From the NCBI GenBank assembly GCA_000309865.1, contig AMGN01000004.1, positions 62,001-126,000 on the forward strand: a stretch of 64,000 nucleotides of DNA, in the 5' to 3' direction. The stretch is from Methanobacterium sp. Maddingley MBC34 (GTDB taxonomy: Archaea; Methanobacteriota; Methanobacteria; Methanobacteriales; Methanobacteriaceae). This document shows, one piece after another, positions 25,299 to 35,497 of this stretch; within the stretch, counting starts at the first letter, position 1; each line of letters begins with the position of its first letter. A model generated the notes under the pieces. It worked only from the letters and a program-made list of their open reading frames with translations. It was not told the DNA's origin and ran no database searches. The position numbers and the translations under genes are program-made.

Positions 25299-27284
25299 TT
25301 AAGTCATGTCACGGTATCTTTTCAGTGATCCGGTTTGGTGACCCAGTTCCACTCCTTCCTGCATGAATTTAACATCATTGCTGATCCAGTCCAGGTAACT
25401 TTCCAGGGTAGATATTTCAGCAACATCGGAACCAAGATAAATTGTATCAATATTCGCCCGGGGAAGCACCACATTTTTATCCACAGACAGAGCCAACTCA
25501 TTCAGAGCATCAATCAACTGTTCTTTAAAACGAGAAACGTCGGGTAAAGGTCCCTCTGATTCAATTAAAGTGGCTAAGGCAGAAATATCAGCTGCTAATT
25601 TTCGATTGGCTGCACCAAGTTCCTTATACAATGACACATCATCCCCTATGTCATTAAAAGTATCATCTACCTTTTTAATAGCGGATTCAAGGTTTTTTTC
25701 TTCCAACATATATTTCCTGAAATGTGCGACTGCATTTTCATGGTTGTAATCCCTCTCTTCATCGGGAATAACTGCTTTTGCATATTCTCGGTTGGCATGG
25801 ATTATCTGAGCAATCTGCCCGGGAAGATCTACAGTCATACGGCTGGGCAGAATAAGGTAAGCACAGATGAATGCTATAATGGCACCAATGGATATGTCGA
25901 TTATACGGGCAATTGCATTTTCCCATACTGGGCCAGTGGGCCATATCAAAACCACGAAGATGGAAAGGAACATAACTGAAAGCCCCATATAACTGGGATA
26001 AAATGCTCTGAATAAGAAAAGCATCAGGAAACCTAACCAGACCAGTGCATAATGAGGGAAGAGGAATCCTAAAATTATGGCCAGAATTATAGCCACAACG
26101 TTAAATGAAACCCTTAAAATGATGTTATTTAGGGTGCTGGTAACATCCGGTTTGATTATGATTAAAATACCCATGGTAACCCAGAGTGCGTCACGTCCAT
26201 GTGTTAAATACACCACCAAAAGTCCAAGAGTAAGGGCCAGGGAGAACCTCAGTGCGTGACGTATGTACATATTCTTTAAATTAAAATTAGCTTTTAAAAC
26301 ATCTTTAAGAGAGCTTCGGGGGGATAATATTTTTAATTTTCCAGTGGAAGGATACTTCCCCACCAGGAGATCATTGGCCCTTTGAAGTAGAGCTTTGATA
26401 TTTTTGGATGCATCAACCAGGGTTTTGGTGTTTGGATCTGTGGAATTACAAGATTTTTCCATATTTTTAATCCCCTGATCTACGGATTCTAACCCCACCG
26501 GGTTGGGGGCAGTGGTAATGTTTTTTGCAATCTGTAAACTGCTTTCATCGGCAGTATTAATGAAACTGTGGAATAATTCATGTGATTCACCGGATAAACG
26601 GGATAAAATCAGCTTACTGTAACCTCTAAAACCTGTGAGATAATTTCCAATTCGGAAAAGTTCATAATCCCTTGTATCCAGGGGAATTCCCGATAATGTT
26701 TCTCGAACTGATAACACACGCTCAAGGGATGTTTCAGGGACGAAAGGAGAAGCAACCCTATTTAAAATGTCCTTCTTTCTCCCCCAAATTTTGGGTATGA
26801 AAAGAATGGATGCAACCAGATAGGCTAGAATTATGTAAAGTCCCCAGTCAAGTGTGGAAGCATCCCGGTTAACCAGAGCCACAGACAGAAAATAACCACA
26901 GAATATTATAAAACCAAAAAGACCAACACTTTCACTGAAAATATACATTGAAAGGCTTAAAAAAGCCCAGATAACTGTAAAACATAAGAATACTGGCAAA
27001 CTCGAAAGGGCCAGAGAAGAACTAATGAAAGCTAAAAAAGTCATTATAAACCCAACTAATGCCATGGGAATGATCTTATGTAGGGGTAGGGGCAGGTCTA
27101 TGATTATGGTGGCTATCAGGGTGATAAACATGACTGCTTTTATTCCCTCATCAAAACCCAAAAATTTAGCTATTAATGCAGCTAAAATCATTAAAATTAT
27201 GGATTTAGCTGCTTGACTCCACATAGGTTTACCAGTGGGCTTGGATAATATTTTTAACCTTCCTGTAAAACCCTTCTTTTCCAT
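25299..27284 (-). CDS. FUSC family membrane protein (fusaric acid resistance-like)
   Basis: A 661-aa protein with two blocks of about five to six transmembrane helices (residues about 22-165 and 345-480) separated and followed by cytosolic helical domains. This is the aromatic-acid exporter/FUSC architecture also seen in plant ALMT-like proteins. The second block starts with IRHALRFSLALTLGLLVVYL and DALWVTMGILIIIKPDV, the typical FUSC core. Substrates are unknown; related bacterial proteins export aromatic acids. Start ATG 27284 (MEKKGFTGRLKILSKPTGKP) gives a basic cytosolic N-terminus. It stands alone and is divergent from the metallophosphoesterase gene across a 570-base gap. Confidence 0.85.
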   Translation of the reverse strand: MEKKGFTGRLKILSKPTGKPMWSQAAKSIILMILAALIAKFLGFDEGIKAVMFITLIATIIIDLPLPLHKIIPMALVGFIMTFLAFISSSLALSSLPVFLCFTVIWAFLSLSMYIFSESVGLFGFIIFCGYFLSVALVNRDASTLDWGLYIILAYLVASILFIPKIWGRKKDILNRVASPFVPETSLERVLSVRETLSGIPLDTRDYELFRIGNYLTGFRGYSKLILSRLSGESHELFHSFINTADESSLQIAKNITTAPNPVGLESVDQGIKNMEKSCNSTDPNTKTLVDASKNIKALLQRANDLLVGKYPSTGKLKILSPRSSLKDVLKANFNLKNMYIRHALRFSLALTLGLLVVYLTHGRDALWVTMGILIIIKPDVTSTLNNIILRVSFNVVAIILAIILGFLFPHYALVWLGFLMLFLFRAFYPSYMGLSVMFLSIFVVLIWPTGPVWENAIARIIDISIGAIIAFICAYLILPSRMTVDLPGQIAQIIHANREYAKAVIPDEERDYNHENAVAHFRKYMLEEKNLESAIKKVDDTFNDIGDDVSLYKELGAANRKLAADISALATLIESEGPLPDVSRFKEQLIDALNELALSVDKNVVLPRANIDTIYLGSDVAEISTLESYLDWISNDVKFMQEGVELGHQTGSLKRYRDMT

Positions 27285-27854
27285 ATGATAATACCTGCTT
27301 TTAGTTAAGCTAATTTTAAACTAAGGGGCTAACGTCTAGCTATTAGTCTATTTTCTAGTTCAAAGAATTTATCATCAAATCATAATCATTCTAAATTTTC
27401 TTTATAATAATCTTAAATTGATTTTTATCATAATCATTATTAAAACATATGTCCATCACATCACAACTATTACCGTGGTACTAGTGGAATGAATTCATAT
27501 AACTGTAACGTTCCGGTTGTTACACAAGGGGTTTGGTTATTTAAAACTAAAAATAGAAAGAGTTTACATGGCAATTAGACCTCACTAAAAATAAGGATAC
27601 ATATTTAATAATTTCAATCTATCCATAATGTCACTCTTAATTAAGATTCCAATCAAGATTATAATTTATTAATTGATTGTTGATTTAGCCCTGCAAACGT
27701 TTTTAAGGTGTTACAAATCATTTAAAAAATTTTATAAAGGTATATCATCATAAAATTCAATTGTAGGAATTTATAATCTTTGATTTATAATCTTTTTATA
27801 CTCCAGAATATATTAAAACAGAAAGATGGGATAGATGATAGGAATCGGCTAAAA
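27285..27854. other. Long divergent intergenic region with a dyad
   Basis: This gap between divergent FUSC and metallophosphoesterase genes is very A+T rich and shows no convincing coding frame. It holds a dyad TGTAAC-GTTCCGGTT-GTTACA (27504-27524), a 14-bp tandem duplication (27769-27796, 13 of 14 identical) and a TATA-like tataaaggtatatc (27732-27745). The downstream part overlaps an alternative, longer start of the next gene. Confidence 0.5.
27504..27524. promoter_or_regulatory. Inverted repeat, candidate operator
   Basis: TGTAAC and GTTACA are perfect 6-bp arms around GTTCCGGTT. A related gtgttacaaat lies near 27710. The site sits about 220 bases before the FUSC start. Whether a regulator binds is unknown. 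Confidence 0.3.
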
Positions 27855-28709
27855 ATGAAAGAAAAAGATCCGAGTGCCATGAAATATAGGCAGAAGTTGC
27901 AGAGGGGAATGACGTACTGGCGGCATAAAATCGGAAACCCGGAATTCAATCATGAAAACTTCCAGATAGAATATGTGGAAGTCATAATACCCGGACTTGA
28001 TCCTGCTTTTCATAATTATCGCCTTTTAAATCTATCAGATATACATCTGGGGCAGTGGATCACACCAGAACACCTTGAAGGTGTGATAAAAATGGCAAAT
28101 AAAGAAAAACCAGATTCTGTAACCATAACTGGTGATTTTGTTTCATACATTCTGGATGATATAGCGGAAGACCTTGAAAACTCTTTAAAAAAGTTAAAAC
28201 CTAAAGAATACTCATTTGCAGTTTTGGGTAATCATGATCACTGGCTGAGTGCTGAAAGGATACGAGAAATATTGCATCGGTGTAATATAATTGATGTCAG
28301 TAATGATCTCCACACTATCTATCATGAAGAAGCTCCTCTGCACATAGCTGGAGTGGATAGTGTGATGTTGGGAAAACAACGCCTTGACCTGGTGATGAAA
28401 AAACTCCCAGAAGAGGGACCAGCCATACTCCTGGCTCATGAACCTGATTTTGCAGACATAAGCTCCACCACGGGACGTTTCAGCCTGCAAATATCTGGCC
28501 ATTCCCATGGGGGACAATTCTTAATACCGGGGCTGGGGACGTTCATCCGAGGCCCTCATTTCCTGAAATACCCTGCTGGTAAATATATGGTGGGAGATAT
28601 GGTTCAGTACACTAGCCGGGGTCTGGGGACCAATGTATTTTGGTTGAGGATCAACTGCGCCCCTGAAATCACAGTATTTACGTTGAAATGTCCAGAAGAG
28701 GTATTGTAA
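27855..28709 (+). CDS. Calcineurin-like metallophosphoesterase
   Basis: Binuclear-metal phosphoesterase of about 284 aa from the preferred start. The four metal motifs are in order: LLNLSDIHLG, VTITGDFVS, AVLGNHDHW and the final ISGHSHGGQF. This set matches the YkuE/YaeI-like group. No N-terminal signal or transmembrane helix is seen; members elsewhere are often membrane-tethered UDP-sugar or phospholipid hydrolases. Start choice is uncertain: ATG at 27855 (MKEKDPSAMKYRQ) is more plausible than the TTG at 27780, which lies inside a tandem duplication and lacks a ribosome-binding site. It precedes a large phosphatase gene by about 170 bases on the same strand. Confidence 0.86.
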   Translation: MKEKDPSAMKYRQKLQRGMTYWRHKIGNPEFNHENFQIEYVEVIIPGLDPAFHNYRLLNLSDIHLGQWITPEHLEGVIKMANKEKPDSVTITGDFVSYILDDIAEDLENSLKKLKPKEYSFAVLGNHDHWLSAERIREILHRCNIIDVSNDLHTIYHEEAPLHIAGVDSVMLGKQRLDLVMKKLPEEGPAILLAHEPDFADISSTTGRFSLQISGHSHGGQFLIPGLGTFIRGPHFLKYPAGKYMVGDMVQYTSRGLGTNVFWLRINCAPEITVFTLKCPEEVL

Positions 28710-28883
28710 TTAGAAACTACTCCAGTGAAATCTGGTGGGATGGGAATAAATTTGAAAAGTGGGATGAAAATAGATTGGATTGAAAAATTGTGATGGAAAC
28801 TAGATTTGAAAAACTTTATTTAGAAAAGTTAAGTTATATCTTAAGGATTAACTGGGGAAACGTCCATATGGAGGATAATCCAG

Positions 28884-31013
28884 ATGGAAGATAAAGATAA
28901 ACACTCATTAGATTGGAATGATCGGATTAAGGACCGTTCACGGTTCTACTGGTTAGGTAGGACTCTGGTTATGTGGTTCGGTGGATTTCTAGGATTTTTA
29001 GTTATTGATTCGTTATCGTTAGGATTGCATTTTGATGATTTTTTCACGGCATTTATTGCTGCAGGGTTAGTGGGAATTCTAAATGCCATGTTCTGGCCAA
29101 TATTAACCCGAATATTATTACCCTTTATGGTATTCACAGTAGGAGTAGGTTCATTATTATTAAATGCATTTTTACTATGGTTGGCCAGTGATTTAATGGC
29201 GGGATTCACCATTGGAGGGCCAGCTTTAATACTGACGCCTATTGCAATGGCAGCAATGACCGCAGTCTTAGCAGCGATTTTAACCATTGATGATGATGCC
29301 ACTTATTACCGGAATGTTATCCGGAAGATTAAAAAGGGAAAAATCAAATTCAATGAAAAACCAGGAGTTATATTCCTGGAGATAGATGGTCTTGCTTTCC
29401 CTATTTTAAATGAAGCTATTGAAAAGGGGAATATGCCTACTCTTAAAAAATGGTTAGAGAATAATTCTCATAGGGTGGTGCCCTGGGAAACTGATTTGTC
29501 AAGTCAAACCGGAGCCAGCCAGGCAGGAATCCTCCATGGGAATAACCATAATATTCCCGCCTTCAGGTGGGTGGAGAAAGATAAAAACAACAAGATCATG
29601 GTTTCAACGGGGTTATCTGATGCTCCGATTATTGAAAAAAGAATCTCTGATGGAAACGGGCTTTTAGCCTGCCACGGTGCCAGCAGAACTAACCTGTTCT
29701 CTGGAGATGCTACTGATGTTATTTTCACTTACAGTCAGCTTAAGAATCTGGGAAGATTCTATAGTCGGGCATGGTATTATGTTTATTCTTATCCCTCTAA
29801 TTTCGCCCGTATTGTAGCATTGTTTTTATGGGATGTTTTACTGGACTTTGCATCACAACTGGTCCACCGGATAAAAAATGTAAAACCACGTATAAGACGG
29901 GGTTTTATTTATCCATTTGTAAGAGCCGGGGCCAATGTATTCTTACGTGAGGTGACCACAGCTGTGGTTATTGGGGACATGCTGGAGGGTAAAGTTGATG
30001 TTGCCTATGTAACTTACCTGGGATATGATGAAATAGCTCATCACTCTGGAACCCGGGATTGGGATGCATTTTACGCTCTTAAAAAACTGGATATGCAGTT
30101 TCATCGTTTGGATAATGCCAAAAAGTACGCACCACGCCCATATCAACTGGTGGTTCAATCGGATCACGGTCAAACCAATGGGGCCACTTTCCTGCAAAGA
30201 TATGGTCAGAGTCTGGAAGATCTGGTCCGGGAATTAATGCCTCCAGAAACCCTGATCTACAGTGAACTTTCATCCAACGAAGACCACTTTGGCCAGGCTA
30301 TTCAGAGTCCCTTAGAAGATAGTAAAATATATATAAAGGATCGAAGCGACCATGTAGTGGATGAAAGTAGATATTTATTTGACACAGCAGTAAAAAAGGT
30401 AGATGAAGCTCCAGTGATTAAAGGAAAGGTTTTAGATTACCTGCAACGTCACGAAATTGGGGAAATGCCCCCTAAAAAGATATCTTCCTCAAATGCTCAG
30501 GTTATTGTACTGGCATCAGGAAATTTGGGACTAATTTACTTAACCGAACATGTTGAAAGGTTAACCTTTGAACAGATAAAAGTCATGTACCCTGATTTAA
30601 TTCCGGGCTTGGTTCAACACGAGGGGGTAGGATTCGTAATGGTTAATTCAAAGGAACAAGGGCCGATGGCAGTTGGAAAAGAAGGGATCCATTACCTTGA
30701 AGATGGAACCATTGAAGGGGAAGACCCCTTAATCCCTTTTGGACCCAGAGCCTGCAAACATCTCCTGCGCACTAATGGTTTTAAATATGTTCCGGATATT
30801 CTGGTAAATAGTTTTTATGACCCTGAAACTAATGAAGTAGCAGCTTTTGAGGAACTGGTGGGTAGTCATGGTGGGTTGGGAGGTGAACAAACTCAACCTT
30901 TCGTTATCCACCCTTCTCAGTGGAATATGGGCTCTGAAGAGATAGTGGGGGCAGAAAATTTATACAATGCACTTAAAAAACAGTTAGATAAGTTTAATAT
31001 TAATGGGAGATGA
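28884..31013 (+). CDS. Membrane protein fused to alkaline-phosphatase-superfamily domain
   Basis: A 709-aa two-part protein. Residues about 22-135 form four helices that resemble the small phage-holin-like family Phage_holin_4_2. Residues about 150-700 form a type I phosphodiesterase/alkaline-phosphatase-like domain beginning PGVIFLEIDGLAFPIL. The position of the usual nucleophile is in SSQTGASQAGILHG (about residues 205-218). Metal ligands fit GYDEIAHHSGTRD (about 378-390) and VVQSDHGQTNG (about 424-434). The C-terminal SHGGLGGEQTQPF block contributes the last histidine. Catalytic domain sidedness cannot be read with confidence. Substrate may be a phosphodiester or lipid-linked compound. Start ATG 28884 has weak ribosome-binding signals. 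Confidence 0.85.
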   Translation: MEDKDKHSLDWNDRIKDRSRFYWLGRTLVMWFGGFLGFLVIDSLSLGLHFDDFFTAFIAAGLVGILNAMFWPILTRILLPFMVFTVGVGSLLLNAFLLWLASDLMAGFTIGGPALILTPIAMAAMTAVLAAILTIDDDATYYRNVIRKIKKGKIKFNEKPGVIFLEIDGLAFPILNEAIEKGNMPTLKKWLENNSHRVVPWETDLSSQTGASQAGILHGNNHNIPAFRWVEKDKNNKIMVSTGLSDAPIIEKRISDGNGLLACHGASRTNLFSGDATDVIFTYSQLKNLGRFYSRAWYYVYSYPSNFARIVALFLWDVLLDFASQLVHRIKNVKPRIRRGFIYPFVRAGANVFLREVTTAVVIGDMLEGKVDVAYVTYLGYDEIAHHSGTRDWDAFYALKKLDMQFHRLDNAKKYAPRPYQLVVQSDHGQTNGATFLQRYGQSLEDLVRELMPPETLIYSELSSNEDHFGQAIQSPLEDSKIYIKDRSDHVVDESRYLFDTAVKKVDEAPVIKGKVLDYLQRHEIGEMPPKKISSSNAQVIVLASGNLGLIYLTEHVERLTFEQIKVMYPDLIPGLVQHEGVGFVMVNSKEQGPMAVGKEGIHYLEDGTIEGEDPLIPFGPRACKHLLRTNGFKYVPDILVNSFYDPETNEVAAFEELVGSHGGLGGEQTQPFVIHPSQWNMGSEEIVGAENLYNALKKQLDKFNINGR

Positions 31014-31113
31014 TTTTTGATCAATTAATGTTAATTAGGTATTTTGATATTCATTTGAAAACAAAATGATTTATTGTTCAAATTTTAAATTCTTTAGATT
31101 TAGAGATGAAAAT

Positions 31114-31317
31114 ATGAGTCATAAGAACGGTAAAAACCGGAAAGATATAAAAGCAGGATCGGAAGTTTATATTGTACTTAAAAAGGATCAACGCAGTGGA
31201 AAAAGAACTAAAGGGATTGTTAAGGATTTATTAACACGTTCTTCTTCCCATCCTCATGGAATCAAGGTTAGACTTGAAGACGGGAGAATTGGAAGGGTTC
31301 AAGAAATAATTAAGTAA
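31114..31317 (+). CDS. YwbE family protein
   Basis: A 67-aa protein of the YwbE family, small conserved beta-rich proteins found in Bacillus, other bacteria and methanogens. The core IVLKKDQRSGKRTKGIVKD followed by SSSHPHGIKVRLEDG and GRVQEIIK matches my memory of Bacillus YwbE nearly word for word. I chose the internal ATG at 31114 (MSHKNGKNRKDIKAG), which corresponds to the bacterial start. The longer frame from 31066 adds unrelated A+T-rich residues. Function unknown; a KOW-like nucleic-acid-binding fold is possible. Such strong similarity to Firmicutes proteins hints at past transfer. Confidence 0.87.
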   Translation: MSHKNGKNRKDIKAGSEVYIVLKKDQRSGKRTKGIVKDLLTRSSSHPHGIKVRLEDGRIGRVQEIIK

Positions 31318-31450
31318 TAAAATTAATTAGAATAAACTAATTAAATAATGTATGTTAATAAGAATAAAACTAATAACGATAATTAAAATTAAGATAGAAT
31401 TAATAAATGATCAATAAGAATAATTTAAAAAGGTATTGATAAGTAGGAAT

Positions 31451-31720
31451 TTATTCCTCTTGTTTAACAGGGATTTTCCAGAGGTAACCTACTTTTTTAC
31501 CGCTTACTTGTTTGTTTTTACCTTTCTTTTTGGTTAACTGGGCTTCACTACCTTCCCATGATTCAAGGTTTTCATCAAGGTATTTGGCTATTTCTTCACT
31601 GTATTTTTTGGTTCCAATGGTGTAAGTATCGCTTTTGTTACGGATGTAGCTAATTCCGTCACCTTTTTCTTCCATTACCTTGGATATTTCCATTATTTTT
31701 TTATAAAAATCTACTGACAT
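31451..31720 (-). CDS. Hypothetical protein, 89 aa
   Basis: I do not recognise this protein. It begins MSVDFYKKIMEISKVMEEK and is highly charged, with a lysine-rich stretch LTKKKGKNKQVSGKKV near residues 62-77. No membrane helix, cysteine pair or known motif is visible. An AAGGAGACA ribosome-binding site lies 6-14 bases before the ATG at 31720, which supports a real gene. It is flanked by the YwbE gene (convergent) and by TFB upstream on the same strand, with about 185 bases of A+T-rich DNA between. Basic composition might suit nucleic-acid binding, but this is speculation. Confidence 0.65.
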   Translation of the reverse strand: MSVDFYKKIMEISKVMEEKGDGISYIRNKSDTYTIGTKKYSEEIAKYLDENLESWEGSEAQLTKKKGKNKQVSGKKVGYLWKIPVKQEE

Positions 31721-31904
31721 AATATGTCTCCTTTTTTTATATTTGATTAAAAATTGTTCATGAATTTGTTGGGTATTTTATTCATTTTGCAGTTCAGTTT
31801 ATATAGGTATAGGTTCGAAAATTAAAATTTTGTGAAAATAGAGAAGATTTTTTATTTCTTTTAATTTTTTCTCTATGTCACGTTAACAACACATTAACTA
31901 ATTA

Positions 31905-33172
<1,268 letters not shown>

Positions 33173-33189
33173 GCACTAAACCGAAAATC

Positions 33190-33224
33190 TTATATACTAT
33201 TATTCTTCGCGTCATAGTATATAA
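33190..33224 (-). promoter_or_regulatory. gar1-tfb promoter with perfect 11-bp inverted repeat of TATA elements
   Basis: TTATATACTAT (33190-33200) and ATAGTATATAA (33214-33224) are exact reverse complements around a 13-base spacer, tattcttcgcgtc. Each arm contains a TATATA core. On the minus strand the nearer arm lies 18-28 bases before the gar1 start, so the mRNA may be nearly leaderless; the farther arm would give a leader of about 20 bases. The symmetry could be an operator or a bidirectional promoter. Confidence 0.55.
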
Positions 33225-33296
33225 ACATTTCGATAGCTTTATAAAAATTTATAAAAAAGAACACTAAAAGTATCCTACTTTTCACTAATTCCTGCT

Positions 33297-34367
33297 CTAT
33301 GAATCAGTTGATGGTAAGTTAACACTTTTATTTTTAACTTTGCGCCCATAGTAGAGTGCTGCAAGAGCACCCAGTATCGTGGGAATAATATAACTGGCTA
33401 AACGGTCTATAAGGCTAGCTGCCATCACCACATCTGCTGAAATACCAACCACCGCAAAAAGCCCGATTAAAGTAGCTTCTCGTATTCCCCAAGCACCGGG
33501 AAGTAGTGGTAGGAGAGAAATCAGAATTCCAATGGTGTAGATTATCACCAGGGCCAATACTGGAGGGTATACTCCCAATGCTCCGAAACAAATGTACATT
33601 CTCAACATATCCAAACCCCACATGGCAAAGGATAGAACGAAAGCTACCATGAACACATTTCGATCCTGTAAGGCAGTGATGAAACCTGTTGAAAATCGAT
33701 TAATGTAAAATATTATTTTTTCTCTAATTTCATTAAAGGAAATGTCTTTTTTGCTTAAACGGAGAGCAGTGGGATAGATTGATTTTGCAATGGATATTAC
33801 AATTCTTTGTGTGATTTCTTTCCTGAAACCTGCGTAGATGAGTATCCCGAATATAAAAAGGGACACGATGATCATGGCAATGACAAATATCCTGGTTACA
33901 GGGGGTATGTCCCAGCTGAGCAGAAACAGAGCAGAAATAATGGATATTAACACAAATGGGAGAAATTCAAATACCCTGTCTGCGGTGGATGTTGCAAATC
34001 CAATTTCAAATGGTGTTCCCTCTACTTCCCTTAAAAGATATGCCCGCAGTGGTTCTCCTCCTGCAGCGCTGGGAGTGACGTTGTTTCCAAATAAACTGGC
34101 CAGAAGCATCATGAGTAAGGTACTGAATTTTGGTGCGGTGTCAACCACATTCAGAATCAGCTTCCACCTTAAAGTCCATACCAATATTATAGCAGCCTCA
34201 AGTAGGAAATTTAGGGCAATCCATTCCCATTTTGCATTCTCAAGGGTTGTGAGAACATCATTAAAACCTATGAGGAAGGTCATGGCGAAGATCAAAAAAG
34301 CAGCTACTGCAAAGGTGGCAATGATCTTCCATTTATGTTTCAGAATTATTTCATAAGTGTCCTGCAT
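33297..34367 (-). CDS. UPF0104 / lysylphosphatidylglycerol-synthase-type membrane protein
   Basis: A 356-aa polytopic protein with about eight transmembrane helices, of the UPF0104 family related to the flippase part of MprF. Marker segments are NNVTPSAAGGEPLRAYLL (about residues 94-111), ATSTADRVFEFLPFV (about 125-139), LLPLLPGAWGIREATLIGL (about 286-304) and AASLIDRLASYIIPTILG. These match the conserved AGGEP and PGxxGxxE motifs. No synthase domain is attached, so it probably moves lipids or glycolipids across the membrane, by analogy only. GAGGATG lies before the ATG at 34367. Single gene; the upstream 150 bases hold an 18-bp perfect tandem duplication. Confidence 0.88.
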   Translation of the reverse strand: MQDTYEIILKHKWKIIATFAVAAFLIFAMTFLIGFNDVLTTLENAKWEWIALNFLLEAAIILVWTLRWKLILNVVDTAPKFSTLLMMLLASLFGNNVTPSAAGGEPLRAYLLREVEGTPFEIGFATSTADRVFEFLPFVLISIISALFLLSWDIPPVTRIFVIAMIIVSLFIFGILIYAGFRKEITQRIVISIAKSIYPTALRLSKKDISFNEIREKIIFYINRFSTGFITALQDRNVFMVAFVLSFAMWGLDMLRMYICFGALGVYPPVLALVIIYTIGILISLLPLLPGAWGIREATLIGLFAVVGISADVVMAASLIDRLASYIIPTILGALAALYYGRKVKNKSVNLPSTDS

Positions 34368-34388
34368 TAAACATCCTCTAATAAAATT

Positions 34389-34424
34389 AATTAATCCTTT
34401 AAATTTAATTAATCCTTTAAATTT
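34389..34424. repeat. 18-bp perfect tandem duplication
   Basis: aattaatcctttaaattt occurs at 34389-34406 and again at 34407-34424 without mismatch, just upstream of the UPF0104 gene. Confidence 0.85.
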
Positions 34425-34524
34425 GAATATAACGCCCTACTAAGACTTGAATTAAACAAATGATTAAATTTAATCAATCCAATAAATTTTAATCTTACAA
34501 ATTCAGGAGTTTAATTCTTAACAA

Positions 34525-35202
34525 TTAAATACCTAAAATATCGGATAGAGAAATTCCTTCTTCAAGTTGATGGAGTATTTTATCTTCATTCTTTTTTATT
34601 TGAATTGCTTCCAGGATTACATTATCTAAAATTTCTCCAGCTACTACAACCACTCCACCTTCATCTCCAAAAATCCAGTCTTCAGGGGTTATTTTTATTC
34701 CACCACATTCAAGGGGAATATTGATTTCTCCTTCAGCTCGGGGAGTTCCAGCATGAGGAACCACTGACCGTGAAAAAACAGGGTAATTAAGTTCTCGGAC
34801 TGCTTCTACATCGCGCATGGCACCGTAGATCACTGTGGATTGGATTCCTTTTTTCTGGGCGTACTTACTGAATAATTCACCCCAAACTCCAATGTCATCC
34901 CCGTCACAGCATATAAAAACTATATCTCCTTTGTTGCCAGTTTCAACAGCTTTCAGTGAGGTTCCCCAATCGTCCTGTTGGGTTTTAACAGTAACTACCC
35001 TACCACCTATTTTTAGATCATCCTTGATTGGTTTTACACCCGGAATAACTCCATATTTACCTGTTAAATTTTTCAGGGCATCTGAAATGTGGGATGTGCT
35101 GATATTTAGGGTTTTCAGTCTGAAATCAATATCTTTTCCCATTTTCTTGGATGAAAATTGTCCTAATACAGATTCTGCGGAAATTTCCATTTTTTTAGCC
35201 AT
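34525..35202 (-). CDS. RraA family protein
   Basis: A 225-aa protein of the RraA/HMG aldolase-like superfamily (formerly menG-like). Family blocks are ISDALKNLTGKYGVIPG (about residues 38-54), GGRVVTVKTQ, IVFICCDGDDIGVWGELFS (about 94-112) and VIYGAMRDVEAVRELNYPVFS (about 124-144), with acidic residues able to bind a divalent metal. Bacterial RraA inhibits RNase E, while other members are 4-hydroxy-4-methyl-2-oxoglutarate aldolases; neither role can be assumed here. It begins 4 bases after the DUF211 stop and is translationally coupled to it. Confidence 0.85.
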   Translation of the reverse strand: MAKKMEISAESVLGQFSSKKMGKDIDFRLKTLNISTSHISDALKNLTGKYGVIPGVKPIKDDLKIGGRVVTVKTQQDDWGTSLKAVETGNKGDIVFICCDGDDIGVWGELFSKYAQKKGIQSTVIYGAMRDVEAVRELNYPVFSRSVVPHAGTPRAEGEINIPLECGGIKITPEDWIFGDEGGVVVVAGEILDNVILEAIQIKKNEDKILHQLEEGISLSDILGI

Positions 35203-35206
35203 AAAA

Positions 35207-35497
35207 TCAGTCCTGAGGTGTGGTCACTTCTTCGACCATAGTTCTTCCAGCAACAACCTCATCTACACTGTGTATGGAACCACCGTACTGTTCAATGGCC
35301 TTACTTATTTCATCAAAGTTCAGGTCGTTGCCCTGCATGGTGACTTTAATGTTTTCAGTTTCCTTGTCAATTTCCATAAGAGTAACATTAACACCTTCCA
35401 CACCACTTACTTCGCTTAAAAATTTAGCAAAATAGGGTAATGTGGGCTCGTGGGGTTTTAATACGTCTAAAACGATTCTAATAAGACCTTTTGCCAA
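35207..35497 (-). CDS. DUF211 family protein
   Basis: A 96-aa ferredoxin-like-fold protein of archaeal family DUF211, which includes the structurally solved M. thermautotrophicus protein MTH889. The sequence IRIVLDVLKPHEPTLPYFAK and GVNVTLMEIDKETENIKVTMQG fits this ACT-like fold that can bind small ligands. Start is TTG at 35497 (MAKGLIRIV), since GGAGGG (35504-35509) lies 6 bases upstream. It is the first gene of a two-gene operon with the RraA homologue. Function unknown; a ligand-sensing role is only analogy with ACT domains. Confidence 0.87.
   Translation of the reverse strand: MAKGLIRIVLDVLKPHEPTLPYFAKFLSEVSGVEGVNVTLMEIDKETENIKVTMQGNDLNFDEISKAIEQYGGSIHSVDEVVAGRTMVEEVTTPQD

Noticed and set aside
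27285..27854. tRNA or small structured RNA gene
   Set aside because: No cloverleaf, GTTCRANYC-type box or G+C-rich island is visible; only a short dyad is present.
28884..29310. Prophage holin gene
   Set aside because: The holin-like helices are the N-terminus of a large cellular phosphatase-type protein and no phage genes surround it.
34835..35419. 194-codon plus-strand frame across RraA and DUF211
   Set aside because: Antisense to two conserved genes and crosses their junction; no motif.
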